This document shows positions 51,590-62,124 of a stretch of 64,000 nt of DNA, piece after piece. The first letter of the stretch is position 1. Each line of letters starts with the position of its first letter. The DNA is taken from positions 30,357 through 94,356 of the forward strand of contig NZ_FMZO01000019.1 in the NCBI RefSeq assembly GCF_900101395.1, read 5' to 3'. The translations under genes and the position numbers were made by a program. The notes under the pieces are model-generated. The model searched no databases. It was not told the DNA's origin and was given only the letters and a program-made list of their open reading frames with translations. The DNA comes from Niabella drilacis (GTDB lineage: Bacteria > Bacteroidota > Bacteroidia > Chitinophagales > Chitinophagaceae).

Positions 51590-53242
51590 TTACCAGCCAG
51601 GGTTCTGTTTAAATTCCGGGTTACGTCCGCTCACCTTGTCGATCTCCCCCTGGGGTATGGGCAGCCAGTAATTTTTACCGGCATCGAATACCCGTTTTTC
51701 CAGTACCGGGTAGGTATAGGTAATATTTCCCGAACCGCTTACCCCCACCCCATGCACTTCTTTATTATCGGTTACTGCTGCAATCTTCCAGCGGCGCACA
51801 TCCCAGAAGCGGTGATCTTCCAATGCCAGTTCGATCCTGCGCTCATGCCGGATCGCTTCGCGTAACGCATCTGTTGCGCTGCCGGCATAATCGGGCATGC
51901 CCGCCCGGTGGCGTACCGCGTTGAGCGCACTGCGGCTTTCCAGGGCAGCGCCGCCGGCCTCATTGAGCGCCTCGGCATAGTTCAGGTACAGCTCTGCCGT
52001 ACGCATCAGCACCCATTTACGATCGGCAGCACCGGTATTGGTAAACAGGTTCACCGACTCCAGCAGGTATTTACGGGGCCAGTAATTGGAAGAGATCTGC
52101 CCGGACCGGGGTACATCGGCCCCGTTCGGATCCAGGGTGCGGCCTTTCCAGGCAGCACCGGGATACAGGATGGTTGCATAAAAGCGGGGATCCCGGCCAT
52201 CATAAGGTTTTTGCGGGTTGTACCCGGAAGCCACATCTTTAACAGATAGGCCGGTCTGTTTCATTTCATAGTCATCTACCAGTTCCTGCAGCGGGTTGAT
52301 ATTGCCATAGCCGTTAGAGCCCCTCGGGTTCATTTCCTGGTCGATGCCGCCATCGCGGTAGGCACCGGGGGCCGGACGGCTCCAGATCACTTCCCTGTTA
52401 AGGTACTGGGTAAAGATCTCGCCATAGTTGCTGTGCAGGGTATACCCATTGTTCAATGCAGAATCCAGGGCCACTTTGCCTGCCTGCGCAGCCTGCGTCC
52501 AGCGGCTGCGGTCGTTGGCAGGGTTAAACAGCGGACTGGCATAAAACAGCAATACCCGGCTGCGCAGGGCCAGCACCACCATTTTTGAAACACGGCCCCA
52601 GTTGGCCGGGCGCTCTGCATAGGTAAGCGGCAACAGGTTTTCGGCCTCCTGCAGGTCTTTAAGAATACTGGCCGTAACCTCATCGATCGTGTTGCGTTTA
52701 TAAAAGATATCGTTGGGGTTATCAAAAGGATTCTGCTCCTTCAGAATCAGCGGTACCCCACCCCAGCGGATCATCAGTTCAAAGTAATAGAAGGCACGCA
52801 GCGCCAGCGCTTCCCCGCGCAGCCGGTTACGGCGTTCGGGGTAGTTTACATCCTCCGGCACCAGTTCAAAATTTCCGAGGAAGATATTGCAGGCCCGTAT
52901 TTTGGCATAAAAGCCGCTCCACTGGTCGGCCAGCGGAAAATTGGAAGGGCTCATGGCTCCTGTATTGAAATTGCCGGCATCCGGGTAGGAAACAGAATTA
53001 TCCGCCGCCTGGTTGGTTTCGTCGGTGGCGCTGCTCAGCATCCACGGGGATGCGGGTTTAAAAATATTGGGCAGATTGTCGTAGATCACATTTACAAACT
53101 TCTCCGCGTTTTCAATATTGCTGAATACCTCTTTGCCGGTGATCAGATCACTGGGTTTGCGATCCAGGTAGTTCTTGCTGCAGGCTTCCGCCAGCAGCAG
53201 CACCATACACAAAAAGATGGTTTTTACGAATATCATTTTCAT
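51590..53242 (-). CDS. SusD/RagB family nutrient-binding lipoprotein
   Basis: Outer-membrane lipoprotein of 550 residues that forms the lid of the SusC transporter. Lipobox LAEAC (Cys21), then NYLDRKPSDLITGKEVF, TPR-like helical core (RGEALALRAFYYFELMIRWG), and the usual C-terminus AIRHERRIELALEDHRFWDV and EIDKVSGRNPEFKQNPGW. Pairs with the SusC gene 122 bp upstream. The substrate cannot be read from the sequence. Confidence 0.93.
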   Translation of the reverse strand: MKMIFVKTIFLCMVLLLAEACSKNYLDRKPSDLITGKEVFSNIENAEKFVNVIYDNLPNIFKPASPWMLSSATDETNQAADNSVSYPDAGNFNTGAMSPSNFPLADQWSGFYAKIRACNIFLGNFELVPEDVNYPERRNRLRGEALALRAFYYFELMIRWGGVPLILKEQNPFDNPNDIFYKRNTIDEVTASILKDLQEAENLLPLTYAERPANWGRVSKMVVLALRSRVLLFYASPLFNPANDRSRWTQAAQAGKVALDSALNNGYTLHSNYGEIFTQYLNREVIWSRPAPGAYRDGGIDQEMNPRGSNGYGNINPLQELVDDYEMKQTGLSVKDVASGYNPQKPYDGRDPRFYATILYPGAAWKGRTLDPNGADVPRSGQISSNYWPRKYLLESVNLFTNTGAADRKWVLMRTAELYLNYAEALNEAGGAALESRSALNAVRHRAGMPDYAGSATDALREAIRHERRIELALEDHRFWDVRRWKIAAVTDNKEVHGVGVSGSGNITYTYPVLEKRVFDAGKNYWLPIPQGEIDKVSGRNPEFKQNPGW

Positions 53243-53364
53243 CTGCGTATTTTTTATTGCTTTTGGTCAGTTGGAATGTTGCATAAGAAAAATATTCATT
53301 TTCATACCCGAACAGAACGAATCGTTTCCTGTGCTCCATTTCATTGTTATCAATTTACCAGGGA

Positions 53365-56300
53365 TTAAAAGTTGATGGTAATGCCCGCATTATAGATGCG
53401 CATAATAGGATAAGGCTGCCAGCCCCAGCGGCCGCCGGTGTTCGACTCCGGGTCAATGCCCAGGTCCTTTACATTATCCCAGGAAATCAGGTTCAGCCCG
53501 TTCAGGTAAATACGGGCCGTTTTGATCCCCACATGGTGCAGCCAGTAGCGGGGCAGCTGGTAGCCTACCTCCAGGTTCTTCAGTTTTACATAATCCGTTT
53601 TGCGCACCCAGTAGGTAGAGCTGATAAAGTTATTGGCCATATTGCTTTCCGACAGGTGCAGGGCCGGGAAGGTAGCATTGGCAGCATTTTCCGGCGTCCA
53701 GCGGTTAAGGTGGATGGGGCGGTAACTGCCCCGGTAATTAAAGATCAGCTGGGAGGAATACATCTGCCGGCCGCCCAGCGCGCCCTGGAACAGTACGCTG
53801 ATGTCGAAGCCTTTATAATTAACCCCGAAGCTGGCCCCGAAATAACTGGTGGGTACATTGAGCATGGGGATCATTACCCGGTCGGCCTCGTTGATTATAT
53901 TATTGCCATCGATATCTTTATACCGGATATCGCCGGGAATGACCGGGGCAAAATTCTGCACCGGGCTATGGGCGATCTCATCCTGGCTCTGGAACAGGCC
54001 CTCGGCAATATACCCCAGGTCGTGCCCGATAGGGAGCCCTACAATGCTCTGGTAAGGATAGGCCAGTTTGGGCTCATCCATTTCCAGTATCTTATTTTTT
54101 ACATACTGGTAATTGAGCTTTGCAAAAGTGCCCAGGCCGCCGATGCGTGTATTCAGGTTGGCCTCTACTTCAAAACCCCTGTTTACGATGCGCCCCAGGT
54201 TACGGTTCAGCGCTGCGGTGATGCCCAGGTAAGAAGGAATGGACCCGGCATAGGTAAGAATGTCGGTACGCATTTCGCGAAACAGATCGGCATTGATCTT
54301 CAGCCGGTCTTTAAAAAAGCCGGTCTCAATCCCCAGGTTGGTTTTGGCTGCCTTTTCCCAGGTGATGGCCGTATTCCCGATCCGGTTCTCTACATAACCA
54401 TCGTTGCCGCTGCCGGGGTTACCAAAGGTAAAGCCGCCGCCCCGGGCATAATCGGAAATATACAGCCAGCGTCCGCTTCCCACCATATCATTACCCACAT
54501 AACCATGGGAAAAACGCATCTTCAGAAAACTGAGGGCACCGCCGCTATGCATGAACGGTTCGTTACTGATCATCCAGGCGCCGGACAGCGCGGGGAAAAA
54601 CCCGTAGCGTTTGCCGGGAGGAAAATTCTCTGAGCCATTGTAGCCCGCATTAAATTCCAGGTAATATTTTTTATCGTAGTTATATGCCAGGCGGCCCACA
54701 TAGCCCTGGTACACACGGGGCAGGTCGCCCAGCTGCGAGCGGTAGTTGCGGTTGAACAGCAGCAGACTGCTCCAGCTGTGTTTTCCAAAATCGCGGTCGT
54801 ATAGCAGCTTGAGATCATAGTAATAATAACGCTGCCCGCTGGCATAGCCCGACCGTTGCAGACTGGTGGCAATGCGGTGCTGGGTATAGGTGCCGGTACC
54901 CGTTCCGGGTATGCTTTTATAACGATAGGAATCAAAGCCCTGGTCCAGCGCAAAATTGATATCGCCGTAATTCTCGAAGGTAAACAGTCCTTTTACTTTC
55001 AGTCCCGGGGTAATGAAGTCCAGCTTGCGCGATAACGCCACACTTCCGTTGGTACTATGCCAGTACGCATCCAGGTAACCATTGTGGGTCAGGATGCCGT
55101 AGGGGTTGGAAAAATCTTCCCGCATATTGCCCGAGGCGATGCTGCCATTGGGGTTTAATACCGGGGTAAGGTTATTGGTCATCTGCGACAGCAATACCCA
55201 GAAGAACTCAAAATTTGACCGGTCCTGTGAGGGGGTGGTGCGGTTCTCCAGTCTTGAAGCCAGGTCTACCTGCAGGTCGGTATGCTTATCAAGCGTTACA
55301 TCTACGTTGGAACGGAAGTTAAAGCGGTCGTATTTATATTTTACCCCATAGGCATTTTCATTTGCCCGGTTGTACAGGGGTTCCTGCCGCAGGTAAGAGC
55401 CCGATACAAAGTATTTTACGTAGGGCGATCCGCCGCTGATATTGATATTGGCCGTTTTTTGCGGCGACCGGTCGCGTATAAGCTCTTTATACCAGTCTAC
55501 GTCCGGGTAATCATAAGGCTTCAGGCCGGTGCGGAAATACTCCAGCTCCTGCTCCGTCCAAACCGGCAGCAGGCCATCATTGCGGGCTGCCTCGTTCTGC
55601 AATTTGCCGGTTTCATACGAGTTCAGGAAGCGTGGAAAGTTGGTTGGCTGCTGCTGGGCATATTGAAAGTTGGCCTGTATGTTGGGGGGGCCATTGATCC
55701 CGCGCCTTGTGGTAACCAGGATGATGCCATTGGCCCCCTGGATACCATAAAGCGCTGTGGAAGAAGCATCCTTAAGAATGGATACCGATTCAATTTCATT
55801 GGCATCCAGCTGGCCCAGGTTGGCATCGCCCCGGGGCAGTCCGTCTATAACGATCAGCGGGTTGGTAGCACCAATAGTGCTGATGCCCCGGATGAACAGC
55901 TGGGAATAATCATCGCCGGGGCGGCCGGACCGTTGTACCGTGATCAACCCCGGTAACCGCCCTGCCAGCGCATTGGTAAGGTTGGCCACGGGGCTTTGTT
56001 TCAGTTCTTTTGTCTGGATACTGGCCACGGCACCGGTAACACTTTGCCGGGTTTGCTTCTGCCCGTAGGCCATTACCACCACCTCGCCCATGGCAGTTTC
56101 GGCCAGTTGCAGCACGATGGCCAGGGGCTGCGATGCCTCTACCCGGAGCTCCTGCGCCAGGTAGCCTATTGCAGATACCCGGATGGTTGCCGGCAGCCTC
56201 TTAACGCTTAGCCGGAACTGTCCTTCCAGATCCGTCATGGCAGAGCCACCGTCACCATTGAGCACCTGTACTGTTACATTGGGCAGGCCCTTTTGCAGGG

Positions 56301-56715
56301 AATCTGTTACCCGGCCGCTGATCTCGCTCCGGGCCGGGGTTGCGGCCGGGGCCACTACCGGCGCGGACCCGGCAGGTTTCTTCTTGATGATCACCATCCT
56401 GTTCTTCAGCTGGTAGGTAAGCGGCAGGCCACTGAGCAGTTCCTTTAAAGCCGCATCCAGCAACAGGCCCCGGATATCTGCCTCGGCCACTTTCAGGCCG
56501 CGCACATCCTCTACCCGGTAAATAAAATCGGCATTGCTCTGCTTCTGTAATGTGTAAAACACTTCAGCAAGTGGCAGGTTCCGGCCTTTTAACGTTACCG
56601 TTTGTGCATTGCCGGGTTTATATACCAGCAGCAGCATCCACATCCATACCACCGGGAGTCCCCGGAAAACAATCGTTGGCGCCCATCGTCTGCGCCCCAT
56701 TTTTCTTATACGCAT
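53365..56715 (-). CDS. SusC-type TonB-dependent receptor with STN domain
   Basis: Outer-membrane glycan or glycopeptide importer of 1116 residues. After a signal region (to NAQ, residue 38) comes an STN signalling domain (LKGRNLPLAEVFYTLQKQSN to LTYQLKNRMVII, residues 40-110), then a carboxypeptidase-like beta sandwich (ISGRVTDSLQKGLPNVTVQV), TonB box region VVVMAYGQKQTRQ, plug (NALAGRLPGLITVQRSGRPG, then DGLPRGDANLGQLDANEIES) and a long beta barrel. The STN domain fits regulation by the upstream FecR and ECF sigma genes, which sense transport. Second gene after FecR, same strand. Confidence 0.95.
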   Translation of the reverse strand: MRIRKMGRRRWAPTIVFRGLPVVWMWMLLLVYKPGNAQTVTLKGRNLPLAEVFYTLQKQSNADFIYRVEDVRGLKVAEADIRGLLLDAALKELLSGLPLTYQLKNRMVIIKKKPAGSAPVVAPAATPARSEISGRVTDSLQKGLPNVTVQVLNGDGGSAMTDLEGQFRLSVKRLPATIRVSAIGYLAQELRVEASQPLAIVLQLAETAMGEVVVMAYGQKQTRQSVTGAVASIQTKELKQSPVANLTNALAGRLPGLITVQRSGRPGDDYSQLFIRGISTIGATNPLIVIDGLPRGDANLGQLDANEIESVSILKDASSTALYGIQGANGIILVTTRRGINGPPNIQANFQYAQQQPTNFPRFLNSYETGKLQNEAARNDGLLPVWTEQELEYFRTGLKPYDYPDVDWYKELIRDRSPQKTANINISGGSPYVKYFVSGSYLRQEPLYNRANENAYGVKYKYDRFNFRSNVDVTLDKHTDLQVDLASRLENRTTPSQDRSNFEFFWVLLSQMTNNLTPVLNPNGSIASGNMREDFSNPYGILTHNGYLDAYWHSTNGSVALSRKLDFITPGLKVKGLFTFENYGDINFALDQGFDSYRYKSIPGTGTGTYTQHRIATSLQRSGYASGQRYYYYDLKLLYDRDFGKHSWSSLLLFNRNYRSQLGDLPRVYQGYVGRLAYNYDKKYYLEFNAGYNGSENFPPGKRYGFFPALSGAWMISNEPFMHSGGALSFLKMRFSHGYVGNDMVGSGRWLYISDYARGGGFTFGNPGSGNDGYVENRIGNTAITWEKAAKTNLGIETGFFKDRLKINADLFREMRTDILTYAGSIPSYLGITAALNRNLGRIVNRGFEVEANLNTRIGGLGTFAKLNYQYVKNKILEMDEPKLAYPYQSIVGLPIGHDLGYIAEGLFQSQDEIAHSPVQNFAPVIPGDIRYKDIDGNNIINEADRVMIPMLNVPTSYFGASFGVNYKGFDISVLFQGALGGRQMYSSQLIFNYRGSYRPIHLNRWTPENAANATFPALHLSESNMANNFISSTYWVRKTDYVKLKNLEVGYQLPRYWLHHVGIKTARIYLNGLNLISWDNVKDLGIDPESNTGGRWGWQPYPIMRIYNAGITINF

Positions 56716-56812
56716 TTTTTATCGTTGGTTTATGAATAAGCAAACGTATCCCTCTTGCCATTGCTGGCAATTTTTTTGACTGGCCCGGTATCAGCAGCGT
56801 ATCGCCCGCCTG

Positions 56813-57946
56813 CTAGTCCGTTATCAGCAATGTTCTTCCCTTTATACTGTAGTTGAAATGTTCAAACTCCTTCAAATAATCAAGCAATTCCTGCAAGCCT
56901 TTCGAGCGGGTATAGCGTACCCAGAACGCCTGCCCGCTCAGGCGGGCCTGTATGCGCACATCCACATCATACCACCGGCCAATAGGCTGCAGCATCTGCC
57001 GCAGGCTCATATTATCAAACAAAAAATAACCGTTTACCCAGGCCAGGGCCTGCTCCGCATTCACTGCTCTTACCTTTATAGCCGCGTCCTGCTGCAGGGA
57101 TGCTTCCTGGTTGGGCCGCAGCAGCCGTTTTTCCGCGGCATTGGCCACTTCTACCGCGCCTTCTGCCAGGGTGATCTTTGCTCCCGGATCCTCTGCATAG
57201 GCCTGTACGTTAAACCGGGTTCCCTTTACCGTTACATCACCCGTTGGCAATTTCACCACAAAGGGGCGTGCTGCATTTTTAGTTACTTCAAAATAAGCTT
57301 CCCCCTTCAGTTCCACATGCCGTTCCTTTTCATTAAATGCCATCGGGTAGGTAAGCGCCGACTCCGCGTTCAGCCAAACCTTTGTGCCATCCGGCAATAC
57401 AATGCGGTATTGCCCGCCCCGGGGTGTTTGCAGAGTGGCAAAGGAAGCACTACCCCTGGCCGCCAATGTTTGCCCGTCTTCATACTGCATTCCACCGGTA
57501 TCTACAAGGATCCCGGTTTTCTTTTCGCTCAGCGCCAGGCTTTTACCGGTAGAAAGGAGCAGGGTGGCCCTGTTCCCTCCGGGAGCAATCCCCTCCAGCT
57601 TTACAGCCACCGGCAGATTATTTGGCTGGCGGTACGCGCGTATTAAAAAGAACCCGCTCAATACGATCAGCACCACCGAAGCAGCCACTGCTACCCTTTT
57701 CAGGTGTAGCCTGCGTGGCGCACGGATCCGCTGCATCAGCTGGCGGTGCGCCTTGCCTGCATCGAACCCCGGAACCGGGCCAGCATCGGCATCCGTCACC
57801 GGCCGGTCAAAATGCCGGGAGATCAGCTCCTGCAGTTCCGCATCGCCCTCGCCGGTTTCAAAATAGCTCAGCAGCAACTCCGCCTCTTCGCGGGAGCAGT
57901 TGCCCCGGAGGAACCGTTGATAGAGTTGTTCGATTTCCGCGTTCAA
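56813..57946 (-). CDS. FecR-family anti-sigma factor
   Basis: Inner-membrane anti-sigma protein of 377 residues. The cytoplasmic N-terminus (NCSREEAELLLSYFETGEGD) binds sigma, a membrane helix lies near 85-104 (VAVAASVVLIVLSGFFLIRA), and the periplasmic part has a FecR domain (RGGQYRIVLPDGTKVWLNAE to EVTKNAARPFVVKL) and the DUF4974 end (LRQMLQPIGRWYDVDVRIQA). It should relay the STN signal of the SusC receptor downstream to the sigma factor encoded upstream. Confidence 0.93.
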   Translation of the reverse strand: MNAEIEQLYQRFLRGNCSREEAELLLSYFETGEGDAELQELISRHFDRPVTDADAGPVPGFDAGKAHRQLMQRIRAPRRLHLKRVAVAASVVLIVLSGFFLIRAYRQPNNLPVAVKLEGIAPGGNRATLLLSTGKSLALSEKKTGILVDTGGMQYEDGQTLAARGSASFATLQTPRGGQYRIVLPDGTKVWLNAESALTYPMAFNEKERHVELKGEAYFEVTKNAARPFVVKLPTGDVTVKGTRFNVQAYAEDPGAKITLAEGAVEVANAAEKRLLRPNQEASLQQDAAIKVRAVNAEQALAWVNGYFLFDNMSLRQMLQPIGRWYDVDVRIQARLSGQAFWVRYTRSKGLQELLDYLKEFEHFNYSIKGRTLLITD

Positions 57947-58029
57947 TACGATCCGTTTATTATATATTCAATTGAAAAGAAAAAAGTCTATGCTCGTCTG
58001 AAAAAAAATTTCCGGCAGGGCAGCCGTGC

Positions 58030-58620
58030 TTACTCGCACCAGAGGGTTACCAGCAGCAGACAAAGCGGGGGAATGGTTTTATAGTTGGTGAGCTCCTGGC
58101 GGATGGTGCGCATCGATTTGGCCATATGATCCTTGATAGTGCCCAGCGAAACATCGGTTTCCCGGGCCGCTTCCTCATAGGTTTTCCCTTCCATTTTTAT
58201 GAGCAGGAATACTTTTTTACGCTGGGGCGGCAGTTTATCAATGATGGTGTTGAGGATGGTGCTGGTTTCCAGAAAGCTCATATGCTCCCCTACAGGGTCG
58301 TAGTCAGCCGTGGCAGAGCGCACCAGCAATTGCTTATAGCGTTCCTCCCGGATGGCCTTCCGGTAAAAATTAATGGTCGTACTTTTGGCCATGCGGAACA
58401 GCACCGCCTGTACGGGCACTTCGTTGCTGATGGCATGGCGGTTTTGCCAAAGCTGCAGAAACACTTCCTGCACCAGTTCCTCGCAATGCTCGTGTACCTT
58501 TACCAGGCCCTGTATCCGCCGGTATACAATTGAAGCATAGCGGAAGTAAAGCCGGGAAAAGGCGGTGTGATCGCCTTCTTTTAATTGCACAAGTAGCTCC
58601 GAATCTGGCAAATTCATCAT
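58030..58620 (-). CDS. ECF sigma factor (Bacteroidota PUL type)
   Basis: RNA polymerase sigma factor, 196 residues. Region 2: FSRLYFRYASIVYRRIQGLV to EELVQEVFLQLWQNRHAI; region 4: LPPQRKKVFLLIKMEGKTYE and SLGTIKDHMAKSMRTIR. First gene of the minus-strand locus, 83 bp before fecR. Together with FecR and the STN receptor it should turn on this locus when the glycan is transported. The neighbouring divergent SusC gene may also be in its reach. Confidence 0.92.
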   Translation of the reverse strand: MMNLPDSELLVQLKEGDHTAFSRLYFRYASIVYRRIQGLVKVHEHCEELVQEVFLQLWQNRHAISNEVPVQAVLFRMAKSTTINFYRKAIREERYKQLLVRSATADYDPVGEHMSFLETSTILNTIIDKLPPQRKKVFLLIKMEGKTYEEAARETDVSLGTIKDHMAKSMRTIRQELTNYKTIPPLCLLLVTLWCE

Positions 58621-59014
58621 TGATAATTGGAATCACTGGGGTAAAGATAATTATTTCCGCCTAACAGGTACAAATATCGGAAAATCCTTAAAACAGGGCG
58701 GCGGGTATCTACTGCCGGCCCCGAACGCCCTTTAAAAGGGCCCCAGGTAAGGCGGCAAAAAAAAGAGCATTTGAACCCCGAAGGTTAAAATACTGCCACA
58801 CAAAGCTAAAAAATGAGCACCTGTCTTAGAGAAAGGCCTGTATATTTGTAGTAGAATAGATTAGACCAGACCTATTCTTAAACAAACGATTTCTTGCTTA
58901 TTCAACAAAAACGATTGTAATGAAAACAAATTCCGCATACCCTTTCGACAGCACCTGATGCAGCTGCTATCCTTCCGGTAAGACAATGATTTTTTAGTTA
59001 TAAACCCAAAACAC
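58621..59014. other. Divergent regulatory region between the two polysaccharide loci
   Basis: About 390 bp between the sigma gene (minus) and the second SusC gene (plus). It holds the plus-strand element at 58841-58848 and a short dyad (GCCCTTT with AAAGGGC) near 58728-58742. Both loci are controlled from here. Confidence 0.5.
58841..58848 (+). promoter_or_regulatory. Bacteroidota -7 element (TATATTTG) upstream of SusC
   Basis: Exact TAnnTTTG on the plus strand, 167 bp before the SusC start, implying a leader of about 160 nt. Long leaders are common in front of susC-like genes. No TTG occurs at the 16-bp spacing. Confidence 0.55.
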
Positions 59015-62000
59015 ATGATGAAACCTTGTTTTTATACGGGGAGGGCTTTTTTTTGCCCTGCTCCCGCCAAACGATTGCCGGCCCTGCTGCTGCTGTGGCT
59101 GCTGCTGTTCACTGCATCTCCCTCCCTGTTTGCCCAGCAACAACGGCATATACAGGGAACGGTAACCGATGACAAAGGCATGCCCCTGGGCAATGTATCC
59201 CTTTCGGAGAAAGGCACATCGCATGGCACCCTAAGCCTGGGCGACGGCCATTTTGAAATCACCATTTCCGGGCCCAGTGCCATCCTTATTGCCACGTACA
59301 CCGGCTTTCAGCCAACGGAAACAGCCGTGGGCAGCCAAACCTCGCTTTCGATCGTGTTGCAGCCTTCCAACCGGTCTTTAGATGAAGTGGTGGTAGTGGG
59401 TTACGGCTCTCAGAAAAAAGCTACTTTAACCGGCGCTGTGGCTACGGTAAAAGGTACCGCGCTTGTGCAAAGCAGCTCCGCCAACGTAGCCAATGCCATT
59501 GCCGGCCGTATACCCGGTGTTATTGCCAATAACCGCTCCGGCCGCCCGGGTGATGACGGGTCCTCGCTCTTCATCAGGGGATTTAACTCTTTTGGAGGCG
59601 GCACCAGCCCGCTGATCGTGATCGACGGGGTACCCGACAGGGATTTCAGCCGCCTTAACCCCAATGATATAGAAAGCATCACCGTGCTGAAAGACGCATC
59701 CGCAGCTATTTATGGCGTACGCGCGGCCAACGGAGCCATACTGGTAACCACCAAACGCGGAAAAACCGGTAAGCCCACCATTCAGTATGATGGCAACTAT
59801 GGCATTCAGCAATTAACCCGGCTTCCTAAAATCGTGAACGCCTGGGAATACATGACCTATTACAACGAGATCAACCCGGGTACCTATCAGCAGGCTGAGA
59901 TCGATAAGTACAAAGCGGGTAATGATCCCAATTATACCAGCACCGACTGGATCCATGAAGTATTCCGGAAAAGCGCGCCGCAAAGCACCCATTCCCTTTC
60001 TGTAAGCGGCGGTACGGATAATGTAAAATACTATTTCTCCGGCCAGCTGGTGGATCAGTCGAGCAATTTCAGGAACAGCATCGAGCATTACCGGCAGTAT
60101 AATTTCCGTTCCAATATTGACGCCCGTATTTCAAAGAACCTGAAGGTAAACCTGGATGTGGCCGGCCGGCTGGAAGACCGTACCTATCCTACCTGGAGTG
60201 TAGGAAGCATTTTGCATGAAACCCGCTCTATGTATCCGTTTATACCCACGTACTGGCCCAATGGTTCGCCCAGTGCGGGTGTTACGGCCGGGCGTAACCC
60301 GGTGATCCTGGTTACCGGTGCGCCCGGGTACGATAAGATCAAAAACTATGTACTGACCCCACTGGCGGGATTTGAATGGAAACTGCCGTTTATTACCGAG
60401 GGGTTATCGCTGAGCGGTTATGCCTCTTATGATGTGAACCTGCGGCACGAAAAAATATTCACCAAGCCCTGGGATGCCTATTCCTATAATAAGACCACGG
60501 ATGTTTATTCCAATGTACGCACCAGCACGGCCATATCCAGCGTTACACAAAACGAAGGCATGTACAATGGCAGCACCCGCTTTATCAAGCTGGCATATGA
60601 CCACCAGTTTGGCCGCCATAACATCAATGCCTTTGCCGGCTATGAGGCCACCAGCACGACCAACTGGGGTACTTACGCCTACCGGAAAAACCTGTTGAGC
60701 GATCAGATCGACCAGATCTTTACCGGTGCCGCCGAAGGACAGGTGGCTACGGGATCTGCTGCGCAGGATGGCCGTGCCAGCTACCTGGGCCGGCTGGCCT
60801 ATGATTACAGCAATAAATACATAGCCGAAGTAACCATGCGCTACAATGGGTCCTTCAACTTTCCCGAGAACAAACGCTGGGGGCTGTTCCCCTCCGTTTC
60901 TGCCGGGTGGCGTATTTCGGAAGAATCCTTTTTCAGGAATAATATCTCCTTTATTGATCAGTTGAAACTGCAGGCATCCTGGGGCATCCTGGGTAGTGAT
61001 GCCGTTGACCAGTACCTCTTTCTTACAAGGTACCAGTTAATCACCAATACCAGTTATCAAACCTATTTTGGAGACTACGGGCTGGCCAATGCCCTGTACC
61101 TCTCCAGTACTCCAAACCCCGGTATTACCTGGGAAAAGCAGGATACCCGCAACATCGGGTTCGACATGACACTGCTGAACAGCAAACTTAACATCACTGC
61201 TGATTATTTCCGCTACCTGCGCAGCGATATTCTTGCGGCCCGGAATGCCTCCATTCCGTTGTATACCGGCATGAGCCTGCCCAGTGAAAATATCGGCAAA
61301 TCCCTAAACCGGGGATTTGACTTCTCCATCGGGTATAACGACGCCGCGGGCGATCTTAAATACGCCATCGGCCTCAACGGAACCTTTGCAAAAAGCAAGG
61401 TGATCTTCAGCGACGAGGCAGCCACCGTTCCGGAATGGCAAAAATTCGAAGGCCATCCGATCAACTCCTGGCTGCTGTTTGCCAGTGATGGTATTTACCG
61501 TACACAGGATGAAATTGATCACTCCATACACGTGCCCGGAGCCAGGGTTGGCGAGATCCGCATCCAGGATACCAATGGCGATGGTTCCATCACTTTCGAC
61601 GATGCGGTACGCACCTACGAGTCGGCCGTTCCGCAAATCGTATACGGATGTACCCTCGGCCTGAACTATAAAGGCGTTGGATTAAACGTCCTGCTCTCCG
61701 GCCAGGCACAGGCCAAACAGCTGATCAACTCGCAGATGCAGGGATCGCTGATTGCACCTCCCCAATGGCTCTATGATGGCCGCTGGACGCCGGACAACAC
61801 GAACAGTATCTATCCCCGGGCCTTTAACGATAACAGCACCAATGCCTATTACTATAACAATTCCAATTTCTGGCTGATGAATGCTGCATTCCTGCGCCTG
61901 AAAACACTGGAATTATCGTACAGCATTCCCCCGCAGGTGTATGCCCGACTCGGCCTTTCTGCCGTACGTGTATATGCAGCTGGTTATAACCTGCTTTCTT

Positions 62001-62107
62001 TTGACCACCTCAAAAAGTATGGTGTGGACCCTGAAACGAACAATACCACCGGCGTTAATTACCCACAATCAAGGATCATCCGGTTTGGAGTGAGTATTGG
62101 ATTGTAA
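59015..62107 (+). CDS. SusC-type TonB-dependent receptor without STN domain
   Basis: Outer-membrane importer of 1030 residues. Signal peptide to FAQQ (near residue 42), carboxypeptidase-like domain (IQGTVTDDKGMPLGNVSLSE), TonB-box region (LDEVVVVGYGSQKKATLTGA), plug (NAIAGRIPGVIANNRSGRPG, then IESITVLKDASAAIYGVRAA), and the barrel to the final strands (IRFGVSIGL). The absence of an STN domain means it does not signal through FecR in the usual way. SusD follows 17 bp downstream. Confidence 0.95.
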   Translation: MMKPCFYTGRAFFCPAPAKRLPALLLLWLLLFTASPSLFAQQQRHIQGTVTDDKGMPLGNVSLSEKGTSHGTLSLGDGHFEITISGPSAILIATYTGFQPTETAVGSQTSLSIVLQPSNRSLDEVVVVGYGSQKKATLTGAVATVKGTALVQSSSANVANAIAGRIPGVIANNRSGRPGDDGSSLFIRGFNSFGGGTSPLIVIDGVPDRDFSRLNPNDIESITVLKDASAAIYGVRAANGAILVTTKRGKTGKPTIQYDGNYGIQQLTRLPKIVNAWEYMTYYNEINPGTYQQAEIDKYKAGNDPNYTSTDWIHEVFRKSAPQSTHSLSVSGGTDNVKYYFSGQLVDQSSNFRNSIEHYRQYNFRSNIDARISKNLKVNLDVAGRLEDRTYPTWSVGSILHETRSMYPFIPTYWPNGSPSAGVTAGRNPVILVTGAPGYDKIKNYVLTPLAGFEWKLPFITEGLSLSGYASYDVNLRHEKIFTKPWDAYSYNKTTDVYSNVRTSTAISSVTQNEGMYNGSTRFIKLAYDHQFGRHNINAFAGYEATSTTNWGTYAYRKNLLSDQIDQIFTGAAEGQVATGSAAQDGRASYLGRLAYDYSNKYIAEVTMRYNGSFNFPENKRWGLFPSVSAGWRISEESFFRNNISFIDQLKLQASWGILGSDAVDQYLFLTRYQLITNTSYQTYFGDYGLANALYLSSTPNPGITWEKQDTRNIGFDMTLLNSKLNITADYFRYLRSDILAARNASIPLYTGMSLPSENIGKSLNRGFDFSIGYNDAAGDLKYAIGLNGTFAKSKVIFSDEAATVPEWQKFEGHPINSWLLFASDGIYRTQDEIDHSIHVPGARVGEIRIQDTNGDGSITFDDAVRTYESAVPQIVYGCTLGLNYKGVGLNVLLSGQAQAKQLINSQMQGSLIAPPQWLYDGRWTPDNTNSIYPRAFNDNSTNAYYYNNSNFWLMNAAFLRLKTLELSYSIPPQVYARLGLSAVRVYAAGYNLLSFDHLKKYGVDPETNNTTGVNYPQSRIIRFGVSIGL

Positions 62108-62124
62108 ATTTTAAAAATCAGTAT

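Noticed and set aside
53344..54633. Plus-strand frame of 429 codons opposite the SusC barrel
   Set aside because: Antisense shadow of a clear SusC gene; no signal peptide, domain or promoter.
58728..58742. GCCCTTT/AAAGGGC dyad as a terminator
   Set aside because: Located upstream of both divergent genes, with no T-run on either side; may be a regulatory dyad but unsupported.
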